Source: Anarhynchus alexandrinus
Taxonomy: Eukaryota; Chordata; Aves; Charadriiformes; Charadriidae
Assembly (NCBI GenBank): GCA_008711295.1
Contig: VUYV01000089.1
Coordinates: 2,079,213-2,143,212, forward strand
Length of the DNA: 64,000 nucleotides
Direction: 5' to 3'
Shown here: in pieces, positions 1 through 13,200 of the stretch
Layout of the letters: each line of letters begins with the position of its first letter
Position numbering within the stretch: position 1 is the stretch's first letter
The notes under the pieces: model-generated
Told to the model about the DNA's origin: nothing
Databases searched by the model: none
What the model saw: the letters and a program-made list of their open reading frames with translations, nothing else
Program-made: the position numbers and the translations under genes

Positions 1-1175
1 AAGAACATAACAAAGTGAAGAACAACACTACTGAGCCTAAAAAATAAAAGTCATGTAGAGTGAATCAGGCTATTAATCAGCCTCTTTTTTTTCTTGGTTA
101 AGTAATTTTTTTTTATAAGCATTGGTAAAATATTTTAAATCTTGTTTCTGCAAACTCAGCCTATGTGTGTCTTTTCCTTTCATAACGAACTTTATCCTCA
201 GTATTCAAAAGTGATGAGGCTATTTATTTCAGCAATACTTAGATCCTCATTCAGAGTGATGTAATACACACCAAAATGTTTCACTTAATCTTAGCAGGCA
301 ATTTCTTACTAATAAAGAGAGGCAACAAAATTAAATTTATGTAATTCAGTTTGTGCACGGTTTGCTTTTTTTCACAAGTTGAGGAATGAGTTACTATTCC
401 TGCATTTCTCTTACTATAGAGCCAACACTAAATTATACACAATGTTATAGCAAATTTTTCATATGGGTAATTAATACACAACTCAGAGAAGCCTTTGGAC
501 AGTGGCTTCCTTCCATTTCAAATGTTAAAAACGCAGTCAGAATTAAGTAGCAGTTCATGATATCAAGTCATTAGGTCATTTGAAAAGTAAGATTTACTAT
601 TAGACAGTATAATAGAGAAGGAAGCAAAAGAATGAAAATTGTTGCTGAATTCTTTAGAAAAAAATACTTGAAAGATTAATTGATATGTTTATATTTCACT
701 TATCCAAGTGATGAATAAAAATCAATTAGAAAAATAAGCAAAATATATATATAATGGAGATTACCTTCCAAGTTGACTAGACCTTGCTTCTCCTTAAAAT
801 GAAAAAAAGAATTCATTGATTTTTTGGAAATGTTGATGTTTTCCCAATTGTTTTCCTTTTGAGGAAAACTAAGTTTTAGGAAATTCTTCCTGCAGGAAGA
901 ATTTCAAGATATGCATTTCTACAAAGGAAGACTTTCTTTTTATTCAATGACCTTGAGAGATAAAAGTAACAGTGGACTCAGATAGCACATTGGCATATAT
1001 TAAGGCATAGTATTGTGGATACGAGATGTATGCCTGTAATATTTAGGATAGACACTTATTCCAGCACTTGCTCTTTCACAGCAATCCAGAAAAAAGAGGA
1101 AAATCAGTTGCTCTCCTTACTCTAAAAGCTTTGTTTTTTCTTTTTCCTAATATTTATAAAAAGCTTTACAGCCAT
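1..1175. other. anonymous AT-rich DNA
   Basis: I see no coding frame, RNA gene or recognisable repeat here, only A/T-rich sequence with short A and T runs. It could be intronic or intergenic. Confidence 0.6.
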
Positions 1176-1459
1176 GAGAGGGAAGAAAAAAAAAAAAACA
1201 CCCAAAAAACCCCAAAACCTCTGTAAGTGTTGATACCTACATATTGAGGGGCTGAACGTTGGAAATATTAGAAACAAATTCCCAAAATTCCTGCGGGCAG
1301 ACAATGTTGGAAACTGANGAGAGGGAAGAAAAAAAAAAAACACCCAAAAAACCCCAAAACCTCTGTAAGTGTTGATACCTACATATTGAGGGGCTGAACG
1401 TTGGAAATATTAGAAACAAATTCCCAAAATTCCTGCGGGCAGACAATGTTGGAAACTGA
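1176..1459. repeat. 142-bp direct duplication around a single N
   Basis: Bases 1176-1317 and 1319-1459 are the same sequence, apart from a poly-A run of 13 in the first copy and 12 in the second. Exactly one N (1318) separates them. The unit starts at a GAGAGGGAAG motif and ends at GGAAACTGA. The simplest reading is that two overlapping contig ends were joined without being merged, so only one copy may exist in the animal. A genuine tandem duplication is possible but less likely given the N. Confidence 0.9.
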
Positions 1460-1731
1460 GATTTTATTGTGGATGTCTGCTGAGTGCAAGGGGAAGAGAT
1501 GATGTCTTCTTATACTTCCATTAAAGGTCAACATTAAGATGTTTGTTTAATTGTATCAAAGAATGACTTATGACTGCACACAAAACTGTCCAAATCTGCA
1601 TAAAAATTATTTCAGATTGCTTATTTAGAGCAATGGAGATTTTTTTTTCCCCTTACCCTGTGACCTTCAAGCACCTTAAAGCCTTCAGGCATCTTCTATG
1701 CAAGGTAGTCAAAAGGAATCAACCTACTGTT

Positions 1732-2475
1732 TCATAGAATCATAGAATTGTTTAGGTTGGAAAGGACCTTAAAGATCATCTAGTTCCAACCCCCCTGCCA
1801 TATGCAGGGACACCTCCCACTAGACCAGGTTCCTCAAAGCCCCATCCAAGCTGACCTTGAACACCTCCAGGGATGGGGCCTCTACAACTTCTCCGGACAA
1901 CCTGTGCCAGTGCCTTACCACCCTCATAGTGTAAAAAATTCTTCCTCATACCTAATCTAAATCTACTCTCTTCCAGTTTGAAGCCATTACCCCTCATCCT
2001 ATTACTACATGCTTTTGTAAAATGTCCCATTAGAGCTGTCTTATTTATAGGTGCCCTTCAGATACTGGAAAGCTGCTATAAGATCTCCCCAGAGCCCTAT
2101 CTTCTCCAGACTGAACAACTCCAACTGTCTCAGCCTGTCCTCATAGGAGAGCTTCTCCAGCCCTCTGATCATCTTTGCGACCCTTCTCTGGGCTCACTCT
2201 AACAGGTCCATGTCCTTCTTATGTTGAGGGCTCCAGAGCTGGATGCAATATTCCAGGCAGGGTCTCACGAGAGCAGAGTAGAGGGGCAGAATAACCTCCC
2301 TCGACCTGCTGGCCACACTTCTTTTGACACAGCCCAGGATGCAGTTGGCCTTCTGGGCTGCAAGTGCACATTGCTGGCTCATGTTGAGCTTCTTATCCAC
2401 CAATACCCTGAAGTCCTTCTCCTCAGGCTCTCCTCAATCCATTCTCTGCCCACCCTTTATTTGTGCATGGGTAGC
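1732..2475 (-). mobile_element. CR1 LINE, 5'-truncated, 3' end of ORF2
   Basis: On the minus strand this is the 3' part of a CR1 non-LTR retrotransposon. The 3' end, at the low coordinate, carries the diagnostic octamer tail, seen on the plus strand as TCATAGAATCATAGAAT. Translating the minus strand gives the CR1 reverse-transcriptase C-terminal region: [10 protein letters not shown] and [18 protein letters not shown] near 2194-2403, and [16 protein letters not shown] residues near 1930-1980. Stops and frameshifts break the frame, so the copy is dead. The 5' break lies near 2475, where similarity to the family fades. No target-site duplication is visible, as usual for CR1. Confidence 0.93.
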
Positions 2476-5400
2476 ATTAAAGTTTGTCATACAGAAATCT
2501 GCAAGAGCACTAGCAGTATACATTGTTCTGTGTACTCCATACGCTTCTCAGAGGAGATATTTGTAGCAACAGTGAGATGAAAGTGAGAAAGTTGACTTTT
2601 TAATGGTTCAACATGCATTCAGACAGGAAAATGTTTCTTATATATAGTCTAATGTTGGTAGAACAATTCCTATAAATCTTCTGAGGAGCTGAAAACAATT
2701 CCCACCGGAGCTCTGGAAATTGTGCCTCTTCATCACCGCTGAAGTGTTGCCTTCTGGAAGGGCTGAGTAATTAAGGAAGCACTTGCCAGTTCAGCATGGT
2801 GTGGCAGCAGCTGTCTGTTCACTCAGGTGAGAGAATTGAATTCTGGAGAGCTCTTGATTCACTTTCCCTTGCTTATTTTTAAAAGGGAAGGTCTATGCTT
2901 CATGATCTTCCCTTGGTTTTCCGTCACTACCCAACACAAAGCTTCACCCCAGAGAGTTGTGTTCATCTTTTCCTTCTTTGTGACAGACATTACATTGTTG
3001 GAATATTGCAAGGCTATAGATAAAAGGAGTAAAAAAGGATTAGAACAAGCCACTGAGTATTTTCTGATAGTTTGGAGAGAGAATGAGTGTTCTAGCCCCT
3101 CTTTCTGGCCTTATTGTAATCAAGTAAACAGCATATTTTCTTACTACCCAATATGTAAGCAAGCAAAAGGAAGAAAACATGGAAAGTAAGAAGAGTTAGG
3201 CATAAGTGTGCATGAAAGAGAATATATTCAGTCTCTAGCAGCAAGACATTTCAGTTTCAACTTTGTAGGAGGTTTTCAGCACACAGAACACATGAATTTA
3301 AAAGCAAGTTTCTGACTGGGGAGGAAATTTTATTAAAATTTGAAGGCTTTCTGACATCATAAACTCAGACATTAGAAGTGAAAAAAAAAAAGCAAGGTAC
3401 AATGGAATTGCCTGCAGGAGATTGAAGTCAAGTATGTGGTTTCATATCTTTTTCTCTGTGTTGTTTTGTTTTTGGGTTGGTTTTTTGTTTGTCGCTCGTA
3501 ACTCTCTGATTCTGTCTTTCACTGTTTTCTGTACTTTCTCTTTTATTTTACTTCTGCCTCTTTGCTATCACTTCAATTTCAGCTCCAGATTCCCTCATCA
3601 TATACAAAACCTGAAGCTGACCCAGCAGCAAATTTGGCTTATGTTTTTTAAAGCACAGCTTGACACTCCATTTCCTGAAACATCTCTTTCATTTTGATTG
3701 AAAATCATTTCCACTGAAGGACGTCAGTGTCATCACTAGAGATGATACTAGAAGAATGAAAAAAAAAAGAATGAATTCTGCATATCAACTGTATTCTGAC
3801 AGTATCGCCGTATTGTTACATCACCTTGTGGTACTGAAAGACATAGTCAAGGACTGTAAAAAATGGGTGGTTGATTTCTTCCCAAAAATATCATTTATTG
3901 TAAGCAGCAATTAAAGAAAAAATAGTGTGGGGAATGTTAAAAAGATTCAATAATCGAAGGACTAACACAATGAAAATGAGACCTCAAGTCTCAAGCAGCA
4001 CATGCTCTTCTTTATTCTAGGTTCTAGTGTATGTTTACATGCCACATTTGTATTTTCCATGTTTACCAAACTACTATTTCACAAATTAAATTGTTGGTGA
4101 AGCAATGTTTAAAACATTTTTTCCCTATGTATCCAACGTATTTCCCTGTTTGCAAGCCAAACAGTTCTTTTCAATGCCAGTGTAGAATCTATTCATTTTT
4201 TTTCCATATCCACTGTATGACCACTATCCAAAAGGATGTCCAATCAACACAAAAAAGGTGACTGAAGAGCAAATATGTTTTTATTTTTACATTTGAATCA
4301 GCTATCATCCTCTATTTGTTATCTTCTTTACTTTTGGTGCCTTAATGAGAAACTGCTTTCTTCATCAATAAACCATAAAGTTTGAATTTTTATTTGGAAA
4401 AAGTGAGATACAGGGTTACAGTTCACACAAAATTTAACCTTGAAAATCATAGAGCTTGTCTGCTTGTGTTTACACTGTTGACTGCTGTGTTTGCCTGCTA
4501 TCCTTTCCTTTTTTTTACAGTTGGCATTAAGTGGAAACAGCCTTTTCATACTAGTTTGCTAAATAGCATTGATATTAATGTTGAACATATCACTTACTGA
4601 AAGGGTAGTCAATTAAACTTTAAAAAACATTCCCAAAACACCATTCTCATCATTGAAAATTGCTCAAGAAAATCTCTTTCTATATCTTATTGCTCTTACA
4701 TTTTTTACCCAAAGAAACATAATGACTGCATGCTCTGTCTTGTAAAAACTAGCAATTTTCCTCTTCCATCTGCTTCCTTCCTCATTATATCTCCATTCTT
4801 TTATTTCTGCCTTTTCCCTCTGCTATTTTCATATTTTCCCTCCCATCATCTATCCCTTCCCTCTTCTCTTCTAAAAAAGAAAAAACAGTACAGAGAGGAA
4901 TGAAGTTGTCAGAAGCAAATGGATTTTGTGAAATAGCTGTTTTACGGGTCAGGAATGTTAAACAAAGACTGACGGTGTTGTACAGGAAATTTTAAGAACA
5001 TCATTAATCCGAAATAGCTGTGTTTGACTAAAGGGTATTGTACAATAATGTTCAGTACCTAAATTCCATTTGGTCTCATTCTTTTTCTTTCTACTTTCAT
5101 CTCTCCAGTACAATCACACTTCTCAGGTATGAAAACTTCTTTCATTGAAAACATTCTTCATGGTTCAGAGACATCCAGCTAAGGGTCAAGAAAATTTTTG
5201 AAAACATCCTGAAAGAGTTAGTTCAAAAATCATCTTGAAACAAAAGGATGGAAACTACTGTGGTAATAAAGGTAAAGAAGACTAAAGAAAGCCTTTACCT
5301 GACTGTGAGTTTGTCACTGCACATTTTTGTAAACACATAAAGTGGAAAAAATTAATTTTTGTCACTGCTGCCTGCAGGGTATCAGATTACTTAATAATTA

Positions 5401-7983
5401 TCGATAAAGCCTTTTTTGGCCCAGAAGAACTAACTGTGGGTTTTTGATAGCTAATGATAATGTAACTGTAAAACCAACTATTTTAAAAATGTTTACTATA
5501 TTGCTGTCAACAAAACAAAACAAAACAAAACAAATACCAAAACCCCCCAATGAAAATGTTGATGAAGAGTTTGCTTGAGAAAACACATAGACATAAATGC
5601 ACATACTGTCAAAGAGAAATGCCTGAAGCTGGACAGAGTGGTCAAGGAAAGAATTAACACTGTAGTAACTAGGTTTTTCACATCCTGGTACTGCTGAAAT
5701 TTAGCATCCCTGCGTTCCCCTTTCTCCCTCTACCCGCTGTCATAGGGAGCAGTAACCCCTCTGAACAGGATTAACAGAAGTTTTGATCTCACTGAGCAAA
5801 ATGTTGCTTTTTCTAAGGTGTGCCTTAAACTAAATCTCCCTGTCTCCTTACTCTCGGGCACTTAGAGATCAAGCAAAACACATATCACCATGCAAGCATC
5901 ACAGTCAGAAAGCCAGTCTTGAACCAAACAATATGTGTCAGTCAAGTCAGCCGTTCTCAGGAAAGAAAAGACAGAAAAAACAAGGAAAAACAAACAAACA
6001 AACAAAACCCACCAAAATTATAACATTTCCTTTCCATTTATCCAACACTATAGTACAGATATAAGACATGCAATCTTCTACCAAATTCAGGCCAGGAGCA
6101 CTTTTTTTCACCACAGATCAGTACAAAACCACAGCAATGCCTTATCAATCTCTTTGTTTATGGGTACAAACTGGAACACTTCACCAGACATGACTGAGCA
6201 TGCTGTATCTCAGAATACCTGACATCCAAGAGGTTAAGGTGCTCTGCTAAACTAGGGAAAAGCACAGATGAAGTCTTTGATCTGAATCAAAGAGGAAACC
6301 GGATCTAAGCCTGGCACAGCTGAGTTTTCTACTCAGCAACGAGGCACAAATAATCTTTAATCTATGGCTGAGGTTTCAACAAGCTCATCTACTGGACCAT
6401 GCGCTGCAAGGATGACAAGCAGGAGACAAGAGTTTTTTGTAGGCACTGATGTGAGAACTTCATGTGGCCCAAAGCTTTATCATGAAGTTTGGTTTAGTGA
6501 AAAATGCATATCACCATCAACAAAAATCTGCAGGAATGTGTATTATTTTTGATATCTTACACCACTTTAAGGGGGAAAAACTTCAAAAATACTTGATAAA
6601 GAAGGAAAATTATTTCAAAAGTTTGCGGATTTTAGTTAAGATTTTACTTACAAATATTTAGCTTAGACATTTATTTCAATTGTATTCTAAAACTGGCAAA
6701 AGTAATAACATTTTGCTTGACTTTTTTAATTTGATTGTTTCTGCCTTCTTCAGACTTCAAATTCACTCAGTGTTTTGGAAAGGAGCAAAAGGATATTTTT
6801 GGTCTGAGCCCAGCTGGACTTTAAGGGGTTTTCCTTTCTAAATAAAAAAAAAAAGATTATTATTTAGTTAGCTAAGACTAAAGCCTTATTTAGGAATATG
6901 AATAATATTTTAGTAAATTAATTGTAGAAACATGCTTTTTAAAAAAAACCTGCAGTTTATGGTGCATCTGTTTCTACAGTAAAGAAGCTGATAGAATAAT
7001 ATACAACTGTTTTGTTTTTTTTTTAAACAAGTGTCTTTGGTAATTATTCAGTGATCTACTTTCCATATATGTTTTTAAGATGTTTTACAGGCTCATGAAA
7101 GGCTGTTAAAACAGTGTGGAAAGGATTCCTCTAATGGCTTTTGATGAATGCTTCTTTTTACAGCCATTAACTCTTCATGAAGAGCTTTGCAATAAATGGG
7201 AGCTCATTCTCTAACACAGTCATCGCTGGGGGCTTACAGGATTCTGTTATGTATATTTATAACTACCATTGAATTAAATATATATGACTCCTGTTCCACA
7301 AAACATTTGCTTCTTGGTCAATATGTTCATTGGGTTGTCCTTTTTTGCAATTACAACCCGGAAATACCAGTTTAAAATCAATTCCTTTGACTTTGTTTTG
7401 AAAGATTTCAGTAGTGGCGAAACATATACTTAGTGCAACTTAGCTCTAGGCAATGATGTCACAACGTATGTGGGAACCAATTATAGCTAATTACAATTTG
7501 ACTAACCTTCTGTGCCATTAAAATTCTTGAAGAGCTTCAACAGCTCCTGTTCTATTATAATTCTTTATCTAAGAATGTGTCTGGTTTGGGAAAGTGTTGT
7601 TTTTTTTTTTTTTCTTTTTACTGCAGATGTCATATCAACTAGAAGAAAATAGGGATTTAGGAAATGAAGGAGAGTCCAAAAAATACACAGTAGTAACAGT
7701 CTACTAGTGGCCCAATAGCAGGAGCCAAGTACAATCACCAGTTTTAAGATATTCATATCTAACATTTAGTTCAGAAGCTGATTTTCTTTAAGTGAAAATC
7801 AAACACAAAGAAATAAAATCTTCAACACTGTGAGAAGGTTCTGGAGTCATAGTAAGATTGACTTGGAGCAACTCTGGTCACTTGCGAGATACTAAACATA
7901 GCACAACTGTGGTTCCCTGTCAATTAATGTGGAAAAAAAAAAATTCCAGGAAAAAAGAAATGGTGAACACATCCTAAGACTGT
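2476..7983. other. anonymous AT-rich DNA with minor microsatellites
   Basis: This 5.5-kb stretch holds open frames up to about 120 codons (for example 2827-3189, plus), none with recognisable domains and all within chance expectation for this composition. Simple repeats are (CAAAA)n at 5509-5534, (CAAA)n at 5991-6007, and scattered poly-A/T runs. I see no RNA gene or intact mobile element. Confidence 0.55.
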
Positions 7984-8043
7984 ACTGGATGGTGCTTTTG
8001 TAACAACTCTGCGAACAGAGTTGTTACAAAAGCAACTAGATGG
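7984..8043. repeat. perfect 19-bp-arm hairpin flanked by 9-bp direct repeats
   Basis: Arms 7993-8011 (TGCTTTTGTAACAACTCTG) and 8016-8034 are exact reverse complements around a CGAA loop. Immediately outside lie near-identical direct repeats, ACTGGATGG (7984-7992) and ACTAGATGG (8035-8043), matching at 8 of 9 bases. The layout resembles a very small inverted-repeat insertion with a target-site duplication. A fold-back copy made by template switching is an alternative. The hairpin is too short to be a typical microRNA precursor. Confidence 0.85.
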
Positions 8044-9084
8044 GGAAGGTGCTACAAATTTCAATTATCAGCAGCTGGGAAATGGTTGAGAATATGATGG
8101 TGGAAAGGAACTTGGGACAATCTAACTATGAAAGAAAACCAAGAAAAAATACAAGGATAAAGGAAGCAAGTGAAGGAGGAGGGAGGGAAGGGTGAGAGGG
8201 AGAGAGGGAAGGAGGAAGTAAGGAAGTAAGGAGAGAAGAAAGGAAAGGAAGAAATGAAAAGAAAGAGGGAGGGAGAAATGAAGGGAGGGAAGAAGTGAGG
8301 AAGGAAGCAGAGGAATCTAAATTTTTTTAAAAAAGCATTAATGAGCTTAGAGAATTGATAAGTAGACTTCAAAAATGGAGTTCAGAGAATTGTAATGGCA
8401 GAAGTGCAGATTCAAGGAAAATAAGAAACCATGTTACCATGATAAGGCCATAATAAGATAAATCATGATAAGAAATTATGTAATCTTAATTATGAGTACA
8501 TGAATTCCTTAAAAAACAAGAAAGACACATACAAAATTAGACTACTCGGTTTGTAATGCAGAATATTAGCAAAATCTATAGGTACAAAAACCAATGTACT
8601 CAAAACACAAAGAACAAAACAAGGGGAAAGAAATGTGAAACATTCTGTGTGGGATACACTTACTTAAATTTAACTATCAGAGATTAAAAAGTCTAGTCAA
8701 AGCTAGATGACAATGGCTGAGGAAGAACACCTCCAGAAAACATAACTGCTCACCTTTCTTATGAAGAGATAATTATCCTTTTCTCCTACCTGCAGACAGA
8801 GTCCAAATGACCAAAATCTACAGATTAAACATTTATATTTTAAGTATCTATGAATACCATAAATAAGGTGTTATTAAATCCATTGTCTGTAAGTACTTAA
8901 CTAATAAAAGAAAGACTTAAAAAAGGAAGACAAGAGATTTCATCTCCTGCTCAGTGATGAAAGTTGTTGATCCCAAGGAGACAAAATTGATTAAAGCCTT
9001 TTTTGCTTCCAGGTTCATTGTCATCAGTCACTTGAAATAATATATTGCACGGACAGACACTAAGAATTTTCTTTCAATAAAAAC
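8044..9084. other. anonymous DNA between hairpin and old LINE
   Basis: Apart from the purine-rich tract at 8159-8315 I recognise nothing here. The longest frame (8061-8372, minus) is the low-complexity translation of that tract. Confidence 0.55.
8159..8315. repeat. GA/GGAA purine-rich low-complexity tract
   Basis: About 155 bases are almost entirely A and G on the plus strand, in irregular GGAA, GGGA and GAAA units with occasional T or C. It is a degenerate purine microsatellite. Confidence 0.9.
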
Positions 9085-10240
9085 AGAATGTATTTAAGAG
9101 TAGGTAAGGCAGATGTTTTCAAGTTGGCTGGGTGTGATGAAATTCACTATATCACAGTCTGAGAATTTGCTGGAGTTATCCCAGAAACATTTGCACTTGT
9201 CTTTGAAAGCCTATAGAAAATGGGGAAATCCAGAAGAGTAAAGAAGTGTAAAGATAAAACCCACTATCAAAATGGGAGGGCAAGAAGAGGGAGAGAAGGA
9301 AGAAAAAGGAAATTATTTTCCAGTCAGCTTCACTGTTATTCCCAGAAAAATGTTGGAGCAAACCAAGTGCTTTATAACCACCTAGAAGATAACAAAGAGA
9401 TCAATACAGACTAGTATGGATTTGCCATGAACCAGATTCTCATGAAGAGAAGCTGATTGCTTCTACAACAGGGAAACTGGCCTTGGGGTTGCAGAGAATT
9501 TGTAAATACTTTGGCATTACTAAAACTTCTAACATTGTCTCACGTATCATGCTAAGGAAACATGGTCAAGAGACAATGTCTGCTGAACGCCTAACTGATT
9601 TGGAAACGATAATTAAAGAGTGATTATTTTCTCCCTGTCAAATGAAAATCTGTGTGAATGTAGTTCTATAGAGTCTGGTTTTAAATATTTTTTATTTTTA
9701 TTTTTTATAATTTTGATAAACTTATAAGTGTGAGAAGGCAAATTTGCAATCGATATCAGGCTGGGAGTATTTACAAGCATGACAGAGGCCAGGCTTAGAA
9801 TTTGACATGATCACAGCCAATTGGAGAAACAATTTGGAGAGCAAAAACACACTTCAATAAGGACAAATGACAAGCTATGCACTCAGCAGAAATAATCAAC
9901 TGCCATAAATACCAGATGAGAAACAAATGATTAGACATCATCACTGTTGAAAAGAACCCAGGCGTTAATGGATCACAAACTGAACATGAATCAACAGTGT
10001 CACATAATTACCATAAAGGGAAACACATTCTGGAATACGTAAACCAGATTATTGTCCATGAGGCATGGGATGCGCTGTTTTACTCTATTCAACGCTGGCA
10101 TGAACTCTGCCAAGCAGAATTTGCCACAGTTAAAGAAGGATGCAACCTGGTGGCCAGGGTTCAGAGAAGAATAATGAAAATTATGACTTGTGAAAAGCTT
10201 ACTTCAGAAGACAATTTAATGAGGCGGCAGAGGGAACACA
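9085..10240 (+). mobile_element. ancient CR1/L3-like LINE remnant
   Basis: Plus-strand translation in shifting frames shows worn pieces of a CR1-clade reverse transcriptase in the right order. Near 9160-9210 there is EFAGVIPETFALVFES, comparable to the RELADVIAKPLSIIFE region. Near 9311-9355 there is NYFPVSFTVIPRKMLEQ, the NYRPVSLT-box equivalent. Near 9968-9995 a DHKLNMNQQC-like match appears, and near 10150-10180 VARVQRRIMKIM matches the [12 protein letters not shown] block. Frames are broken many times and no tail survives, so the copy is old and dead. Both ends are approximate. The call rests on remembered family motifs; an alignment would settle it. Confidence 0.65.
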
Positions 10241-13200
10241 CAATAATAGTTAAATGTATAATAAAAGTGTCATAAAAACACAGTGGAAAGAAAATATTCA
10301 CTTGGTAAACTTTTGGGTAGAACAACCTGTGTGGGAATCACATGTAGAGCCGTTTGGTTTACATTATCAATGCAAACTTTCTACAATACTGAAGCACAGG
10401 AATGTATTTTGGTGGAAATTACAGAAACTTCCCTTATGGAAGTTGAAGAAGTAACTGCCAGGAATGGCAGAATTATAGTTGATCTTGCTTTGCAATATGA
10501 GGTGATTTTTTATGTTGACATGCTTCCTTTAATTTTTGTTATGAAGCTTGCAAAAGAATCTCAATTTATTTCTACGCTTGCTTTCCCCTAATCCAAGGGC
10601 ATATCTTTTTTTCCTTACCATTTGTTTTAGTGGTTTACTTGGAGAATTCTTTATGGTAGACTTGGTAGAATATTTCATAGATAATTGTCCTGTTTATTCT
10701 AGAGCTATAGAGTTAAGACAATATTTTTAAGGATTTTATGAAAAGGTATGAAGAAGACAAACTATGCTACCCTATGATATGCATATACGTCATGTTTAAC
10801 TGTGTTTTCAGAGTCTACATTAGAAAAGCCTGAAAGCGACTATAATATACTTTAAATACATACCTTTAAGTAATGTAGTGTCTTGTCTTAGTGACTTTGA
10901 TTCATTGCTTACAATTGGTGAATAATAAAACAGAAAGATACTGATTGAAATAGAAGTCATGAAAATCACAGGTATATAGTGACAATAACCATTCAGATTT
11001 AGCCTCATATTCTTTAATAAACCTCTACTTTCAATGTCAGTTTTCTACCTGCAGATTTTTTATTGAGCTGTAGACTGCTGTTACCTGTTCTGCAGGTAAC
11101 TCAAATTCCTGTAAAGGGACTATATTCACTGTTATCAAAGACTTTGTTATGGAAGCCAAGGAAATACTTTCCTTTGGGGGGGGGGGGGGGGNNNNNNNGG
11201 GGAATGTCTGTGTTATTACTGTTAAATATTCTTTCAATATATAAATTTAATAAAGAATTGGAAGATTCAGAAGATGTTAATCTGGAGGTATTTCAGTACT
11301 TTGAATTTTTTCACGTGTGCCTAAAGCCTACATTTTCAGCTGAACTTTATTTTGGCATGTTTTTCTCATTATAAGTAAAGAGAAAATGTCACTATTCACA
11401 CATAGAAATTATTTTACTGCTGAAAACACAAACTCTACTTGATTTGCTAAAAGTTCTTGAGTGTCAATAATATCAGTAGATTGATAACAAGTAAAACCAA
11501 AATTCTTTATTGCCGTGAACTTTGTTTATACCATAACAAGTAGCCTGTTCATGTTAGGATTTATTATTTTCTACAGTGTTTTATTCTATGATTTTATTTT
11601 TTTTTCTTAAGGACTTCTTTTTTTGGCAACTAAATTCAGCCAGTCTTCATCTGGGAAAAATAAGCAACAGAAAAACAAGGAAAAATTAATCCAGAAAAAA
11701 ACTTTCAATATAAACAAAAAAAAAGAGGTATATAGCAAAAACATCCATGACTGGAACTGGTCTGAGGTGTTCTTCACAACTGTCAGCAATAATACACAAC
11801 AATTCCCAAGACTTCTTAAACATCTTTCACTGTTAAACTACAGCAGTTGGCAGAAAATTTTTCAAAACCATCTTTCTTCTTTTCTAAGTAGGAGAACTGT
11901 GCAGAGGTTGGCCCAAAGAGAAACAGAGCAGCAAGACAAGCATATAATTTCTTAAAATATCCTTTAAAATTGTATATTTATAATAAATGATTTTCCTATA
12001 CACATTTCACTTCAATTTGGATCACTTCATAATCTTGCAAGCTCACGTTCAGTCACTGAGCAAGTGCTAATTGTAATCTGGAAGTATGCTATAAATATGC
12101 AACAGTCATCTCTCTGAAGGACCGTGGATAAACAGTATGTTGTTGTTTCTTCTGCAAATGAATATGATGTGCTCTTATTATTTGATTTAGGAATGTATGG
12201 GCATATTTTTAGTTGTTTGTTCTAAAAAAGTTTGAGAACTCTGTATTTTAGTTTCTCTGTAATGGTTTTCAATTTATCTTCCCAATGACAAGCACAAATC
12301 ATTTGTATGTTTAGCAAAGTGAAAAAAAAAATGCGTTGTGACAGTAAACTAAAGCCAAAAATTCAGTTCTCTCTATCTTGAACTGTAGGAAGTTTAACTA
12401 GATATATGACCAATTCAGCTCCAACTTCCTTGGAGAACTCTGACCTCTCAAATCAGACTTGCCTTCTCCTGATGGGTCAGTGCCGAACAGACATCGCTTT
12501 TCTCTGCCTTGTGCAGCTATTAAAGAAAGAAAACAACACCACCTCGACAGGAATCCTTCCAAATGAAATCTCTGCAGATTGTACAGTAGTAAGATGAACA
12601 CATTTCCCCACTGCTTCACAGAATCTGAAATGATTGCAGTTAGTGCAAGTAATGTCTGCAGGGTCTTTTTCAGAGAGTATTTTAAAATCAAAACTTGTGC
12701 CTACCAGGTGACTTATAAAAGAAACATTCCATTTCAGGGAAGGGGCAAACTGCTGTGTGTTCCCTACTGGTTAATCCTTGAAATGGGCTTTTGAAATTCT
12801 TTTGCAGTTGAAATGAATGACAGTCATTCACCTGTTTGTTTAGTCTGAGTTTCCTATTCAGAGAAGTGGATAAATGCCATTTGAAAAAAAGGCTCCAAAA
12901 AGTACCCTTAAAGAGCCTCTAAGCATGTGAAATCTTTCAAATTGAGGATCTTTTAATAGCTTTAATCTTTTAAAACCACCTTGGCCTAGGACCAAAGGAG
13001 ATGTATATAAACCTTAATATTAAAATATTTGGGGCGTGAGTCCCTCTTTGCAGAATATTATAGTTTTTGCAGTGAGTCTGTCAAGTCAATTTTCAGAAAC
13101 TATGCTTTAGTACAAAGCTGCCTCCTATTTTCTTAGAGTGACTACAACAGCCCAGATGTTTATGTACCCAACACTTTAGCACATGCGTTGAGGAATAGGT

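Noticed and set aside
7993..8034. MicroRNA precursor
   Set aside because: A 19-bp stem with a 4-nt loop is too short and too perfect for a usual precursor, and no lower stem extends outside it.
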